Assembly (NCBI GenBank): GCA_958510875.1
Contig: OY294069.1
Span: 177,984,868 to 178,048,867, forward strand
Source of the DNA: Endomychus coccineus
Taxonomy: Eukaryota > Arthropoda > Insecta > Coleoptera > Endomychidae
DNA length: 64,000 bases
Direction of reading: 5' to 3'
A program made the translations under genes and the position numbers. Below the pieces are notes generated by a model that was not told where the DNA came from, made no database searches, and saw only the letters and a program-made list of their open reading frames with translations. This document shows positions 53,970 through 64,000 of the stretch, one piece after another (the stretch's first letter is position 1; every line of letters starts with the position of its first letter).

Positions 53970-55477
53970 TGAAATATGTAGTATTATTGTCAATGTTTTT
54001 CTTCTGAGTGTTATGTAAAATTTATATATTATAAGTACGTTACATTCTTGATCATATGTTACACATTTTTTTATTACACTAATTTAGTGAATAAATAAAG
54101 TAAGACCGACGTCATAATCTAGTTTTTCAATCATATTAATTTTCTTGTAAACGTAAAAATATTACTTGGGCGTCTATGGTGACAAAATTGTTGCATCAAC
54201 AAGGTTTTCATTGCATTTTAGAATTCTAAAATCAATAATTATCTTTGTGATGAATTTCGTATTCTCAAAATCGGACGACAGAATGCCATGTGACGAATAT
54301 CGTACACGAATTTTATGTTTACCTGCGCACGAGGAATTTCGAATCCCCCAACCTTATAGTTCAAAACTTTACAGTATTTCAAAACCTGACAATACTGTAT
54401 CACCTTGAGCTTTGTGACGTCATTTCTTTCTTACAGCGAACAGCCCATATCACGTATTAGATATATTTTACCACGCGATACCTTCTCGTAAGTGCTTCTA
54501 GAAGGCACAAACACATTAATCGCTCAAAACAAACAAGATGGAATCGGCGCTATCACAGTCGTTTCGCGGAAAGCCTCGCGATATTCCAGGAAATCGATTC
54601 GAATCGCGTACGCTTTTTCATTTGTATTAAAACGCGAAGTAAAGAGAACGCGCTCATGCAAAGAAGTTTTCAGGAGGAAAAAAGCCGTTAAATTTTCCGG
54701 TATTCATTCCCTTTGGCTGCGTATTATTGGCAGTGTTTTAAATTTGAACCTAATCCAACTTAAAATGCCATTTCATAGATCCTACTCTGTAAGTGCTACA
54801 TTCGCCGGATTTTACCTAAAAGAATTTTAAATTCTTAAGTAGCCGTTCAGCGTCTCGCTCGCTCCCAGAAAACACACTGCTCTCTCTGTTTTCCTCGGAA
54901 AACACCAGATTTTTAATTCCCACAGTCTGCTCAGAGCTATATATATATTTTCGTAGCTTTTATTCTCTCCCTGACAATCCGTAACCAGTTAGACTGTTCA
55001 CCACTATACGCCGTCTGGTTTATTCCGTCAATTGCTATTCAACAAAACTATGGATGGATGATTATTTACTTCAATTTGATTTTCTTTTAGGTCGTGAAAT
55101 TATCAATAATATGTTGTATAATGTATAATAGTATACTGCAAGAGCAAATTGAAGACAGGGAATATTCCAGTCAAAAATAAAAACAAAAATACAAAAAAGA
55201 GCAAACATTGGTGTGAGCAATATGGAAAGAAAATTAATGTAAATTGATTAAGAAAATAGTACAATAACCAAAAATGCTATAATAAGAAATTTCTATAAAG
55301 TCTACGAACGATATTTCAATTAATCAGATAATGCTAGAAGATTATATAAATTACTTCCTCCATTGTAGTCAAAGAGTTGACCACTAAGTCGTTATTATCA
55401 ATTATCCATTTATTTTGAGACATGTTGAATAACTTTTTGTTTTAGAATTTTACTCATTTTTTTACTAAATTATATAT
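53970..55477. other. no gene recognised
   Basis: Frames at 54,166-54,408 and 54,492-54,830 show no domain. The 54,480-54,980 part is richer in CG (TTTCGCGGAAAGCCTCGCGA) than its surroundings and could hold a promoter or an exon of a neighbouring gene. I cannot show either. Confidence 0.35.
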
Positions 55478-55631
55478 TTATGGTCCTATGTATGATACAT
55501 GTTTTTTTATATTTCCACTACACAAGAGGGAAACATATAATGTTCGAAGACATTGTGTGAACCAGCATTGGAATGTTGGCATTCGAATTTTTCTTGAAGG
55601 TTTGTAGGTTTAGGGTCCTATGTATGATATA
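55478..55631 (-). mobile_element. Jockey/CR1-type 3' fragment, left flank of the mariner-type element
   Basis: TTCGAAGACATTGTGTGAAC and ATTCGAATTTTTCTTGAAGG match the right flank (58,045-58,105). GGTCCTATGTATGATA occurs twice (about 55,480 and 55,614), the second time directly abutting the transposon. Confidence 0.7.
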
Positions 55632-57999
55632 CAGGCTGTCCTCGAACTGCGTGGCCAAAATAAAACCGAAGATTCTTTGATTTGAAAATAATTTGATGAG
55701 CCTTTTTACTTTTGCCTCAAGTGTCTTGTTTAGCCGGTAGAGGGCTTCAAAGTTGCAAAAATACTTTTGTTTTTTCGGTATAACTTGAGAACGTGATGAA
55801 GGACTTTTACAATATTTGGCAGATGAGTTATTGTCAATAATAGCCGTTTTTGAGAGTCAAGCACAGAGCCTTAGAGACCATAGAAATGGCTTAAACTTGA
55901 GGATGTAACGGGAAAAGTGTCCAGAACTTTTTTGTGGTCAATGTAATTCACTCGATATTTCTTATGTGGATAGCTTAACTGATTTGAAAACTTTTTTTAC
56001 TCTTAGAAAATTTTGATAAAATAAACGGATTAGCTTGAAAAAATTAATTTTCGAGTCTCTGCAATTTTGGCTTACTAATTTTACTTGATTAAAATACCTT
56101 AGTTGCCTTTGCTTTTCTAATATCATTTTGACAGTTGAAGAATTTATTCTCAAAACTGTCAGTTTTTACTTTGCTTCCCGTTAAAAATTTTATAAAATTA
56201 TGACTCAAAATTTCACTAACACTGAAATGTTTAATATCTCGGTAAAACACGAATAATAAAAACAATAGAAATGGGGAAACGATGTGATTATTTAGGAAAA
56301 ACAAATGCTAAATTAAAAGAAACAACGAAACTTTTTGGGAAATCGCTAAGGCATCAATTGTTCGAAATGTTGCCCATTTTCCTGAATACACAAATTAATT
56401 CGTTTCAAGAAATTGGTTTGAACTCTGGCTAGTACTTCAGGATCATTCTTCAATAAATCCGCTTCATGATTAATTCGTTGCAACAATTCCTCCAGTGTGT
56501 TTACTGGAGCTGCATAAACTTTCGACTTCAAAGCGCCCCATAGAAAGAAGTCGCAGGGCGTCAAATCAGGGGAGCGGGCCGGCCAGTTCTCTGGTGCATC
56601 GTTTCCTCTACCTATCCAGCGATCTGGATATTCCGCATTCAAATGTCGCCTCACAGCTAATGTGAAATGAGGAGGTGCACCATCATGCATAAACCAAAGG
56701 TCACGACGAATGAGTAAGGGCAAGTCTTCCAACAGTTCAGGTAGCCTTTGATCCAAAAAGTTCAAGTAGTTCTCCCCGTTTAATCGATCGGATATAACGG
56801 TAGGACCAATAATAAAGTTATCCACAATTCCAACCCAAACATTGATTTTAGTTTGATTCTGAAAATGTGTAACTTCCGTTTCATGAGGATTTTCATCAGC
56901 ATAGAAATGTTCATTATGGAGGTTGAAAATACCATATCTCCTGAAAGTAGCTTCGTCTGTGAACAGAATTCTTCTACAAAAATTGGGGTTTGCGTTTTGT
57001 CTTTGGACAATAAACCGACAGAAATCTAGCCGATGACCTGGATCCATGGGCAATAAGTCTTGAACTGTTTTAATATGATAGGGATACAACAGTTCTTCTT
57101 TCAGTACATTATGAACTAATGATTTTGAGGCTCCAATACGAAGTCCCAAACGTCGTGTGCTTATCCTAGGTTCAGTTTCAACCGCTTCCAGTATCTCTTC
57201 TTCGAGCTCTAACGTCCTTCTTGTCCGTCTGCGTCCAGTTTCTCTGCGATTTGCTTCAAATCTGCCAGTTTCGCGAAGTCGCCTCTCGATATTAGCAAAG
57301 GTTTGTCGATTTGGAATTCTGCGGTGCGGTTATTTTCACTATAAACTTGTACACTTCTCTGGCCATTGCAACGACAAAGTCCATGAATCAATAACATAAC
57401 AACCATTTCAGTGTTGGTGAAATTTTGAGCCATAATTTTATAAAATATTTACAGAACGCAAAGTAAAACTGACAGTTTTGAGAATAAATTCTCCAAATGC
57501 CAAAATGACATTAGAAAAGCAAAGGCAACTAAGGTATTTTAATCAAATAAAATTAGTAAGCCAAAATTGCAGAGACTCGAAAATTAATTTTTTCAAGCTA
57601 ATCCCTTGATTTTATCAACATTTTCTAAGAGTAAAAAAAGTTTTCAAAGTAGATAAGCTATCTACATAAAAAATATCGAGTGAATTACATCGACCACAAA
57701 AAAGTTCTGGACACTTTTCCCGTTACATCCTCAAGTTTGAGCAATTTCTATGGTCTCTAAGGCTCTGTGCTCCACTCTCAAAAACGGCTATTATTGACAG
57801 TAACTCACCTGCCAAATATTGTGAAAGTCCTTCATCACGTTCTCAAGTTATACCGAAAAAACAAAATTATTTTTGCAACTTTGAAGCCCTCTACCGGCTA
57901 ATTAAGACACTTGAGGCAAAAGTAAAAAGGCTCATCAAATTTTTTTCGAATCAAAGAATCTTCGGTTTTATTTTGGCCACGCAGTTCGAGGACACCCTG
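55632..57999 (-). mobile_element. Tc1/mariner-type element with roughly 600-bp inverted repeats
   Basis: The 2,368-bp element lies between TA dinucleotides. The left end CAGGCTGTCCTCGAACTGCG matches the complement of the right end (CGCAGTTCGAGGACACCCTG). Arms are similar to about 56,235 and from about 57,395, reaching past the transposase start codon. It carries one transposase frame on the minus strand. Confidence 0.88.
56346..57433 (-). pseudogene. mariner-type transposase, near intact, one frameshift
   Basis: Starts at 57,433 with MAQNFTNTEMVVMLLIHGLC, an N-terminal helix-turn-helix region of the type common in insect Tc1/mariner-like proteins (DUF4817-like). A frameshift near 57,340 moves to NRQTFANIERRLRETGRFEA, TLELEEEILEAVETEPRIST, then 56,346-57,149 is open to the stop. 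Catalytic residues: FTDEATF (first Asp), FMHDGAPPHF (second), SPDLTPCDFFLWG (third), with 43 residues between the second and third. Total about 360 residues, normal for the family. Only the frameshift appears to inactivate it. The gene ends with ENGQHFEQLMP. Confidence 0.88.
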
Positions 58000-59130
58000 T
58001 ATGTTTTTTTTTATATTTTCACTACACGAGAGGGAAACACATAATGTTCGAAGACATCGTGTGAACCAGCATTGGAATGTTGGCATTCGAATTTTTCTTC
58101 AAGGTTTGGAGGTTATAGCCATAGAAAAAGACCTCACTAGGTGAAGAGTTCCATAACTTCGCTGCTCGATGAAAAAACGTAGTCTGATAGGGAGAAGTTC
58201 GGCAGGTCTCGAGCTTGACAATGCAGGGGTGACTAGTTTGAGCTCGTTTAGTCCTCCTATCTGGCATCTTTCGTGGTGGAATAACAGATGAGATATCTGA
58301 TGAACACTATCTATAGAAAAGGTAGATATCGCCCACCTAAGTGTGACATCATCAATCAGACGAATACCTCCCTCCTGGATAGAATCCAAGAGCTATTCCG
58401 TTTATACGTGGGAACATGTGAACAGTACTCCAAGGACAGGTCGAATCTGTGCCTTGTAGATTACGTGGAGCTGCTGGGATATTAAGTAGCTCTTGGCAAT
58501 GTATAGAAAACCAAGTTTTTGTGAAAGGATAATAGCAATGATCATCCCATGAGAGGGTGCTTTTGATGGTGATCCCGAGCGTGAATATGGAAGGCATTAT
58601 AGGAATAGTTATACCTGATGACATTATCATATTAGGCATTGTGGGATCCGCCTTCTTGGAGAAGATGCAAGCTTGAGTTTTGATTGCTTTGGACTCTACA
58701 CTGACTATCAGATCCCCATTTCAAAATCATTGCCAGATCTCCATTAATTGCGTCAACCTGTTTCTGACTCGCTCCTCCGACTTCATTGGATGGTATGAGG
58801 AAGATGAGGAAGCGGTATGAAGTGTACCACCATCTCCAAAGCTGTTGGCGGGACAGATGGTCACCACCAACAGATTGTTGATATGGAGCAGAGACAAAGT
58901 TGGTTGACTCGATAGTAAGCGACACAGTTGAGGCGGCAAACCATATAATGGAAGTTTCCTTGGAAGGATTTGGTGCCAGACTCGAACAAATGCTTTGGAG
59001 ATATCCAATTCCACAGCTAGAGATTCCCCTATTTTTTGATAGGCTACTATACATGTTCTACTTTGGCAAGTTGATCCCTGCTGATATAATCCATATTATG
59101 TCGGTCATTCACGATTTTGGTATTGGATGA
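58000..59130 (-). pseudogene. Jockey/CR1-type LINE reverse transcriptase and 3' end
   Basis: Minus strand from about 59,020, with frame changes: MELDISKAFVRVWHQILPRK (RT motif A), LPLYGLPPQLCRL, LLHINNLLVVT with an ADDGT-like region damaged, FTLGITIKSTLSWDDHCYYP (thumb), IYKAQIRP-like, SIQEGGIRLIDDVTL, then SHPCIVKLETCRTSPYQTTF and AKLWNSSPSEVFFYGYNLQT near the end. It is the most complete member of the family whose 3' ends litter the window. The mariner-type element lies at its 3' boundary. Confidence 0.84.
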
Positions 59131-59159
59131 TCTCGATGTTGATTACTTTCTCCATTACT

Positions 59160-60310
59160 TTAGAGATTACAGATAATAGTGCAATGATATTGCGTCGGCT
59201 CTGTATCAAGGCTTTGGAAGTCGGTCAAAGTCATTTTCATTTCTAAGGCGGAAAGAACTGACTTCACACAAGCCAAATCTTTCCGCACTATCAGCCTCAA
59301 GTCCTGTCTCTTGAAAGTGCTGGAGAGGCTGATTGATAGATATATCAATATCGTCGGCAATACGCCTACCAAGGGGTCAAATCAACAGAGACGCTCTTAT
59401 TGTCTGACAGTACGTTCCAGGCATTTTCTTGGACATCGGTGAGACGTTCGACAACACCTCCTTCGAGTCCACTTGCCATGTTGCGTGGAGACACGCAATA
59501 CATCATACCTTGGTTGGGTGGATCAAATCCATGCTCTCACAGAGATTGATAGCGGCGCACCATAATGGTAGCGTCGCATGTACACATGTCACCTGAAGGT
59601 GTCCTTAGGAAGCAGTACTGTCTCCTCTCCTTTGGTGTCTGGTGGTGGACGGTCTGATAGCCGAGCTGCCCGATCCTCCGAATGAAGAAGGAACGACAGC
59701 ACCTGCTGTCAGGTTCTAAGCACCAGACGTCTTCATAACCCAGAGGACGAACTAGAAGAACAAGGACTCCGGAACCGCGAGGGGGACTCATGTGGTTCAT
59801 GGACGAGTCCACGACTGTCGAGTCTAGCGGAGCCGGAGTCTATACTCGTAAACACCCAGAATGGAGCTTACAGTTTCTTTTACCAGGTTCTCACTTAACC
59901 ATTTCCCAGACCGAGTTCTGTCCACGCATTTAGAAAGCCACTGGATAGACAATGGCTCTCGGTTTGGTGCAGTGCCCCCGGTATGAGACAAGCGAAGCTC
60001 CACATAGCATAACTCTCGCCCAAACGCTCGAAAACCCTTCCATGAACAGAAGATGCTGTTGACAGGATCCCTCACAGGACACTGTCATTTGAATAAACAT
60101 ATACACTTAATGGGTATTGTTGATAACCCAGGTTGTAGTAGATCCGGAGAGGCTGACGAAACAACCTCTTATATCTTTCTAGAATGTCCAGCACAGGCTT
60201 CTGTATCGCCTCAGGTCATAAGTCTTGTATTAAGCGGCTCACAATGAATCCAATCAAGCGGTCTAAGCCTTTCAAAACCATGAAATTTTCGTGCAGAAAA
60301 TTTTACACGT
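59160..60310 (+). pseudogene. LINE with RT and zinc-knuckle tail, degenerate
   Basis: The + strand reads SFRTISLKSCLLKVLERLID (RT entry), then remains of motif A near 59,430 (FLDIGETFDNTSFES), VLSPLLWCLVVDGLIAEL near 59,625, and from 60,060 LTGHCHLNKHIHLMGIVDNP with ETTSYIFLECPA, the C-terminal knuckle where one Cys remains. Many stops. It lies head to head with the minus-strand LINE at 58.0-59.1 kb and ends near AAAATGGGTCACCCGGTATA (60,340). Confidence 0.7.
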
Positions 60311-60349
60311 ATTTCCCGAAATATTTCTGGGGATTATTCAAAATGGGTC

Positions 60350-61190
60350 ACCCGGTATAACACTCATCTCCACATTTTACATATTTGGAGATATTATTAT
60401 ACAGTCTACAATCAGAAACTCTTATCATAGCCCGTAAAAATCGTGGCACCTATGAATCTTCAACAACTTGAGAATTTTTCAGTATTTCGCCGAGATCCAA
60501 GAATAATACAGTTCTAAAAAGTGTTGAGGAAAAGTAAAAGCCGCCAGAGGGGATCTCGATAATAAGCTTTTAAAAAAGTTGAACATTGCAATAGTGTTTT
60601 GTTGGTCTCTAGGGGGGAGGTGTTAGAGTAGGCGCGACGCCGGAGTGACGAGGTAGCGTACGGAACAGCAACTAGAGCAGAGCACGCGGCAATTCAGCGG
60701 CATCCTCCAGATCCGATTAGTAAGTTAATTAAGTACTTTTAGTTAATTGAAACGCCGATTTATTAATTACCTATTATAATTATATTCCTTCTGCTCAAAC
60801 TCGCGCCTTCCTTTATTCGGCGTTTGTTTTATAACGTTCTAATAAGATTAATATTACGTTATTGTATTGCAATTATGGGGAGGATTCAAACTGAAACAAC
60901 TAAAGCTACCCTTCCTCAGTATCAGTAAGCTACTACTAGGTGATATGAGAAAAGCTATCCATTCGATAGAAGAAGTCAACGAAAATTAAAAAATATATGA
61001 TAACTACTGGATTGTCTTGGAAAATTAACTGTGATCTATTATAGATCACTTAATTCTCTCACTCGGAGGAACCGTAAATATTTCACAAATTATTATATGA
61101 AGATAAGGAAAGTTACGTTGAAATTGTATTTGAATTGACAACATATATGTGTTTTACAAAACTTGAAGTTTTATACTTATAATCCAAAAA
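60350..61190. other. no gene recognised
   Basis: A GC-richer block at 60,610-60,720 (GTAGGCGCGACGCCGGAGTG) ends ATTAGTAAGTTA. It could be an LTR piece or an untranslated exon, but neither can be supported. Confidence 0.3.
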
Positions 61191-61679
61191 TTTATGATAA
61201 TAGCTAAAACATTTTCGGCAGAATATCTGAAAGAGGCGGATACAAACTATAAGTAAATAATCTCTATACCACACGATTTTATTATGGTCAATGTCTATGG
61301 AATGAGCAAAATTTATGGTTTCGACCTCTGTACCGTGGTTATTCATGATCTAAGGTTAAAACAAATGTTAGATTCGGATTTCTCGTCATAGTAAACCTAT
61401 TGAAACCAAGTTTCATCAGAAGGGATGAGGTTGACCAAAATCAAGATTTTTTCTTACTAAGCTTTTATGAAATTTTGCGAACATCGAAAATTTCAAAAAT
61501 TTATGATAATCGCTGGAATTTGTTCGGCAGGATCTCTGAAGGAGGTCAATACAAACTATAAGTATATACCACAATATTTTTATTATGGTAATAAAGTAAT
61601 AATAGTATATTATTAGTGGACAAGGTTGACCAAAATCGAGATTTTTAAGCTATTGCATATAGCTATAGACCGAATCAAG

Positions 61680-61750
61680 AAAAAAAAAAAAAAAGACAAA
61701 TACCGTAACGAAAATCTAAAAAAACAATAAACAAATACCGTAACGAAATA
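61680..61750. repeat. A-rich tract with ACAAATACCGTAACGAAAA repeat
   Basis: A run of about 15 A, then two copies of ACAAATACCGTAACGAAA (61,696 and 61,732). Confidence 0.8.
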
Positions 61751-61899
61751 TCCTAAGACCCACCACTGCGCCTACCATATGTAGCTCGGCCGAGCTTAAA
61801 ATTGTCGAAATGTTAACTTTGAACCTTTTAAAAGGTTATGATAGCCCCAAACTGGCTCGGAAACTGTTTTGAATTGGTTGATTTTCGATAAATCGGATG

Positions 61900-62460
61900 A
61901 CGTTCACGTGAGAAGCGCGTAGCTCGCGAGTTAGGAAAGAGCAAATTTACGGTACATAGAACGTCTTAACGAGAACTTTCCGCATGCGGTTTTCGCTCCA
62001 TGTTGCTAGTTTATGAACGGGGCCAACTAAATAGCATAGTCTCGGGCCCCAAAATGTCGATTAAATAGGAAAATTTAATTAAAACAGTTTAAGGTATTCT
62101 CAGCTGTCACCTACTAGCATCTGACATGCGACGTACGAAAGGGAATTTTCTAGCTACTTGAATATACCGAAAACGGGTAAAAGCTAGCGGCCTATAGCCC
62201 AAAATACTTTATTACAACTGGCGCCGGCCGCACGGGGTTCGAAACGGTTCCAAATTAACAAAATAGAGGTAAAATGTATAAACTCTAACTTACGCTCAGC
62301 GAGCTCCTCGAGGATATGTCAAAATTATTACATTCGTAGCTAATTACATAAGACGTCTGGCGTTCATGCAATTGTGTTTTTATACAATTCGAACCTTCTA
62401 ATTTCGATAGGCCATGTGAAAATCCCGGAGCCGGAAGCGCTATCGAGATCTGAACGTTAA
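61900..62460 (-). repeat. interspersed repeat, inverted copy of 12,395-12,620
   Basis: Its reverse complement matches the intronic copy over about 210 bases (ACGCCAGACGTC, AATTAGAAGGTTCGAATT, TTAATTAAATTTTCCTATTT). It extends further toward 61,900 with no counterpart. No coding frame. Confidence 0.7.
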
Positions 62461-62498
62461 AACTTTCGTATAAAATTGTGTTTACAAGTCAACTGACA

Positions 62499-62552
62499 CT
62501 TGTCACCATAGATAACTCTACTACCGGTAGTAGAGTTATCTATGCTTGTCAC
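62499..62552. repeat. 38-bp perfect palindrome flanked by 8-bp direct repeats
   Basis: CTTGTCAC at 62,499-506 and 62,545-552 directly abuts a perfect palindrome at 62,507-544 whose half is CATAGATAACTCTACTACC. An 8-bp direct repeat around an inverted repeat is the footprint expected of a hAT-type insertion. Confidence 0.9.
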
Positions 62553-62824
62553 AGAATACTCTTCATAGAGATCAAGATGATACTCTTCTTTACTCATAAT
62601 TCGTGAAGATTTTGAAGGGGTAGTGGATGTTTTTCTGCCCAACTTTTTCCAGTGGCGTAGTGCTATGTAATAGCTTTACCGCGGCAGGATCTCAGAAGGA
62701 GACTGATACAAACTATAAATACCCGTATAATACTTCCTTAATACTACTTATAGTGAAAGAAGTAAGAACCTTTCTGCCATCATATCGAATCGGGATAGAT
62801 TCAATAAAGTTGCGTTTTTGTTAA

Positions 62825-63329
62825 TATTATTTCTGAATTCACTAACAACATTTTTCAGTGATTGGATCTTTCCCAGAATTATGCAAGGTATCTGTTCGTC
62901 TTAGTCACAATCGATTGTTGCATTATCTCCTTAATTGATGTTAGCTGTGTTATGTATTGTGAAACTTTATTAGATATTGATTAAGCGTAATTAAACACAC
63001 ATCTTCAGCAAAAGTAACAACAAAAGGTGTGTATATACACGCTTGAAATTTTCAATATGTAATTGTTGTTGATTTTTTATATCGACATTTAAAATCAATT
63101 ACATTAGAACCCGCCTTGTATCTCATTATACAAAGAGAAAGCAATACTTTTATTTGTTCATCCTTTCATTGATATTAGCTTAATTCGGAGTATGTCAAAT
63201 GGACAGAATGGACTTATCAGAAAAGGTATAGTCAACTGAACAAAAAGCTAAAATTGTCTTTTTTTAAATGGCTGTCAGCTAGGCAAACGTTTACTAATCG
63301 GCTTAAGGTATTACAACGGTAGGAGAAAT
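62825..63329. other. no gene recognised
   Basis: AT-rich. Confidence 0.45.
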
Positions 63330-63756
63330 GAGTCCTGTTAATTTTTTAAACTTCAATTCACTATGAAGTCTTCCATATTCCTGTTGGGAATCATCACCAA
63401 CAGCACCCTCACATGGGATGATCATTGCGAAAACTGCTCCACAAAAATTTGCTTTTCTATTCCGTGCCAAGAGCTGCTTTACATCTAAGCAGATCCTTAT
63501 AATCTACAAAGCACAGATTCGACCTATCCTGGATTACTGATCTCATGTTTGGAGTGCGGCCCACAAACATACGCTGAGGCTCTTGGATTATATCCTGTAA
63601 TTAATGATGTCACACTTACGAACTCATTCAGATCTAAAAGGCCTAAAAGCAAATTTGATGAGTTTTTCGTAATAATTCATGCATCCCAAATTGCTTTGTG
63701 TAAATTGTGCCAACATAAAAAGGTTGAACAAAAATGAAAAATAGAAACACTAATAG
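63330..63756 (+). pseudogene. Jockey/CR1-type LINE thumb fragment
   Basis: The + strand reads LGIITNSTLTWDDHCENCST, then CFSIPCQELLYI, LLISCLECGPQTYAEALGLY and INDVTLTNSF. It aligns with the thumb of the minus-strand copy at 58.3-58.6 kb (LGITIKSTLSWDDHCYYPFT). Stops and a deletion interrupt it. Confidence 0.75.
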
Positions 63757-63904
63757 GTAATTGCGAGACTTGCGAGACTCTTGCTGCAAGACCAAGACCA
63801 AGACCAAGACTGGGAGCGCAATACCAAGACCAAGACCAAGACCAGGTGTATTGGCGCAAGACCAAGACCAAGACTGGCTAAGTCTCGTCTTGTTCTTGCA
63901 TTGC
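63757..63904. repeat. CAAGAC-rich repeat element
   Basis: Several (CAAGACCAAGAC) runs with intervening TGGGAGCGCAAT and GTGTATTGGCGC, closing with the inverse TCTCGTCTTGTTCTTGCA. Similar to 600-735. It appears to split the Jockey/CR1-type copy, whose 3' end resumes at about 63,903. Confidence 0.6.
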
Positions 63905-63985
63905 CTATCTCCTCTCCCAACATTTCATTCCTGGCTCGCACGATGTTCTTCGAACAGTCAAAGTATAGAGAAAGAACTAAAAATC
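63903..63985 (+). mobile_element. Jockey/CR1-type LINE 3' end fragment
   Basis: GCCTATCTCCTCTCCCAACA and GCTCGCACGATGTTCTTCGA are the complement-oriented 3' block of the family, continuing the + strand copy. Confidence 0.65.
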
Positions 63986-64000
63986 GATCTTGTTTTTGGG

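Larger units (their letters stand above)
61195..62760. repeat. dispersed short repeat, three copies
   Basis: CGGCAGGATCTCTGAAGGAG...GATACAAACTATAAGTA-type blocks occur at about 61,217-61,270, 61,522-61,575 and 62,680-62,720. Confidence 0.6.

Noticed and set aside
60610..60870. Possible solo LTR or untranslated exon near GGTGTTAGAGTAGGCGCGAC
   Set aside because: No second terminal repeat, primer-binding site or target duplication could be shown, and no reading frame links to it.

Overview
This is eukaryotic, AT-rich, transposon-dense genomic DNA. The mix of Penelope-like elements (PLEs), hAT, MULE and Tc1/mariner transposases, R1-, Jockey/CR1- and RNase-H-bearing LINE relics, and two long satellite arrays points to an arthropod, most likely an insect. 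The one host gene I can support is a CENP-C-like kinetochore gene. Retention of that gene would argue against insects that have lost it (holocentric moths, bugs and similar groups), so a beetle-like monocentric insect is a reasonable but unproven guess.

Positions 1-21,732 hold the 3' part of this host gene on the + strand: eight exons at 1051-1098, 1365-1403, 4184-4234, 8335-8385, 10351-10800, 13563-13711, 17179-17272 and 21668-21732. Every junction keeps frame, giving about 314 residues: a proline-rich tail, a CENP-C-motif-like arginine segment and a C-terminal cupin-like domain. The 5' exons lie upstream of the window. The introns are packed with mobile DNA: two hAT 3' ends, a 1.8 kb foldback element with another MITE nested in it, an R1-clade LINE flanked by AC/GT microsatellite on both sides, several Jockey/CR1 3' ends, PLE endonuclease pieces and a LINE with RNase H. 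One exon (B/D) was duplicated together with its flanking intron.

21.7-33 kb has no host gene: a 2.2 kb foldback with a 140-bp tandem repeat, LINE debris, a 10-bp minisatellite, a 138-bp satellite with dimeric higher-order pattern (28.95-30.89 kb), a 21-bp minisatellite and long (TA)n tracts. 33.0-36.3 kb is a chain of four PLE 3' ends in alternating orientation, forming two head-to-head palindromes separated by (AT)n. 37.1-43.2 kb is a 142-bp satellite of about 42 copies with 4- and 5-unit higher-order repeats.

44.2-50.7 kb contains another PLE (RT domain, endonuclease deleted), a CR1/Jockey-type RT relic and several PLE termini. Hammerhead-ribozyme-like motifs recur in at least three PLE families across the window. 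50.7-58.0 kb contains a MULE relic and two Tc1/mariner-type elements on the minus strand. In one, a 273-bp in-frame piece of the transposase is tandemly amplified five times. The other is nearly intact, with about 600-bp terminal inverted repeats that run into its own start codon. 58-64 kb is LINE debris in both orientations, short repeats and a 38-bp palindrome bounded by an 8-bp direct repeat.

The best candidates for follow-up are the divergent CENP-C-like gene, the multi-family hammerhead motifs, and the in-frame transposase amplification.
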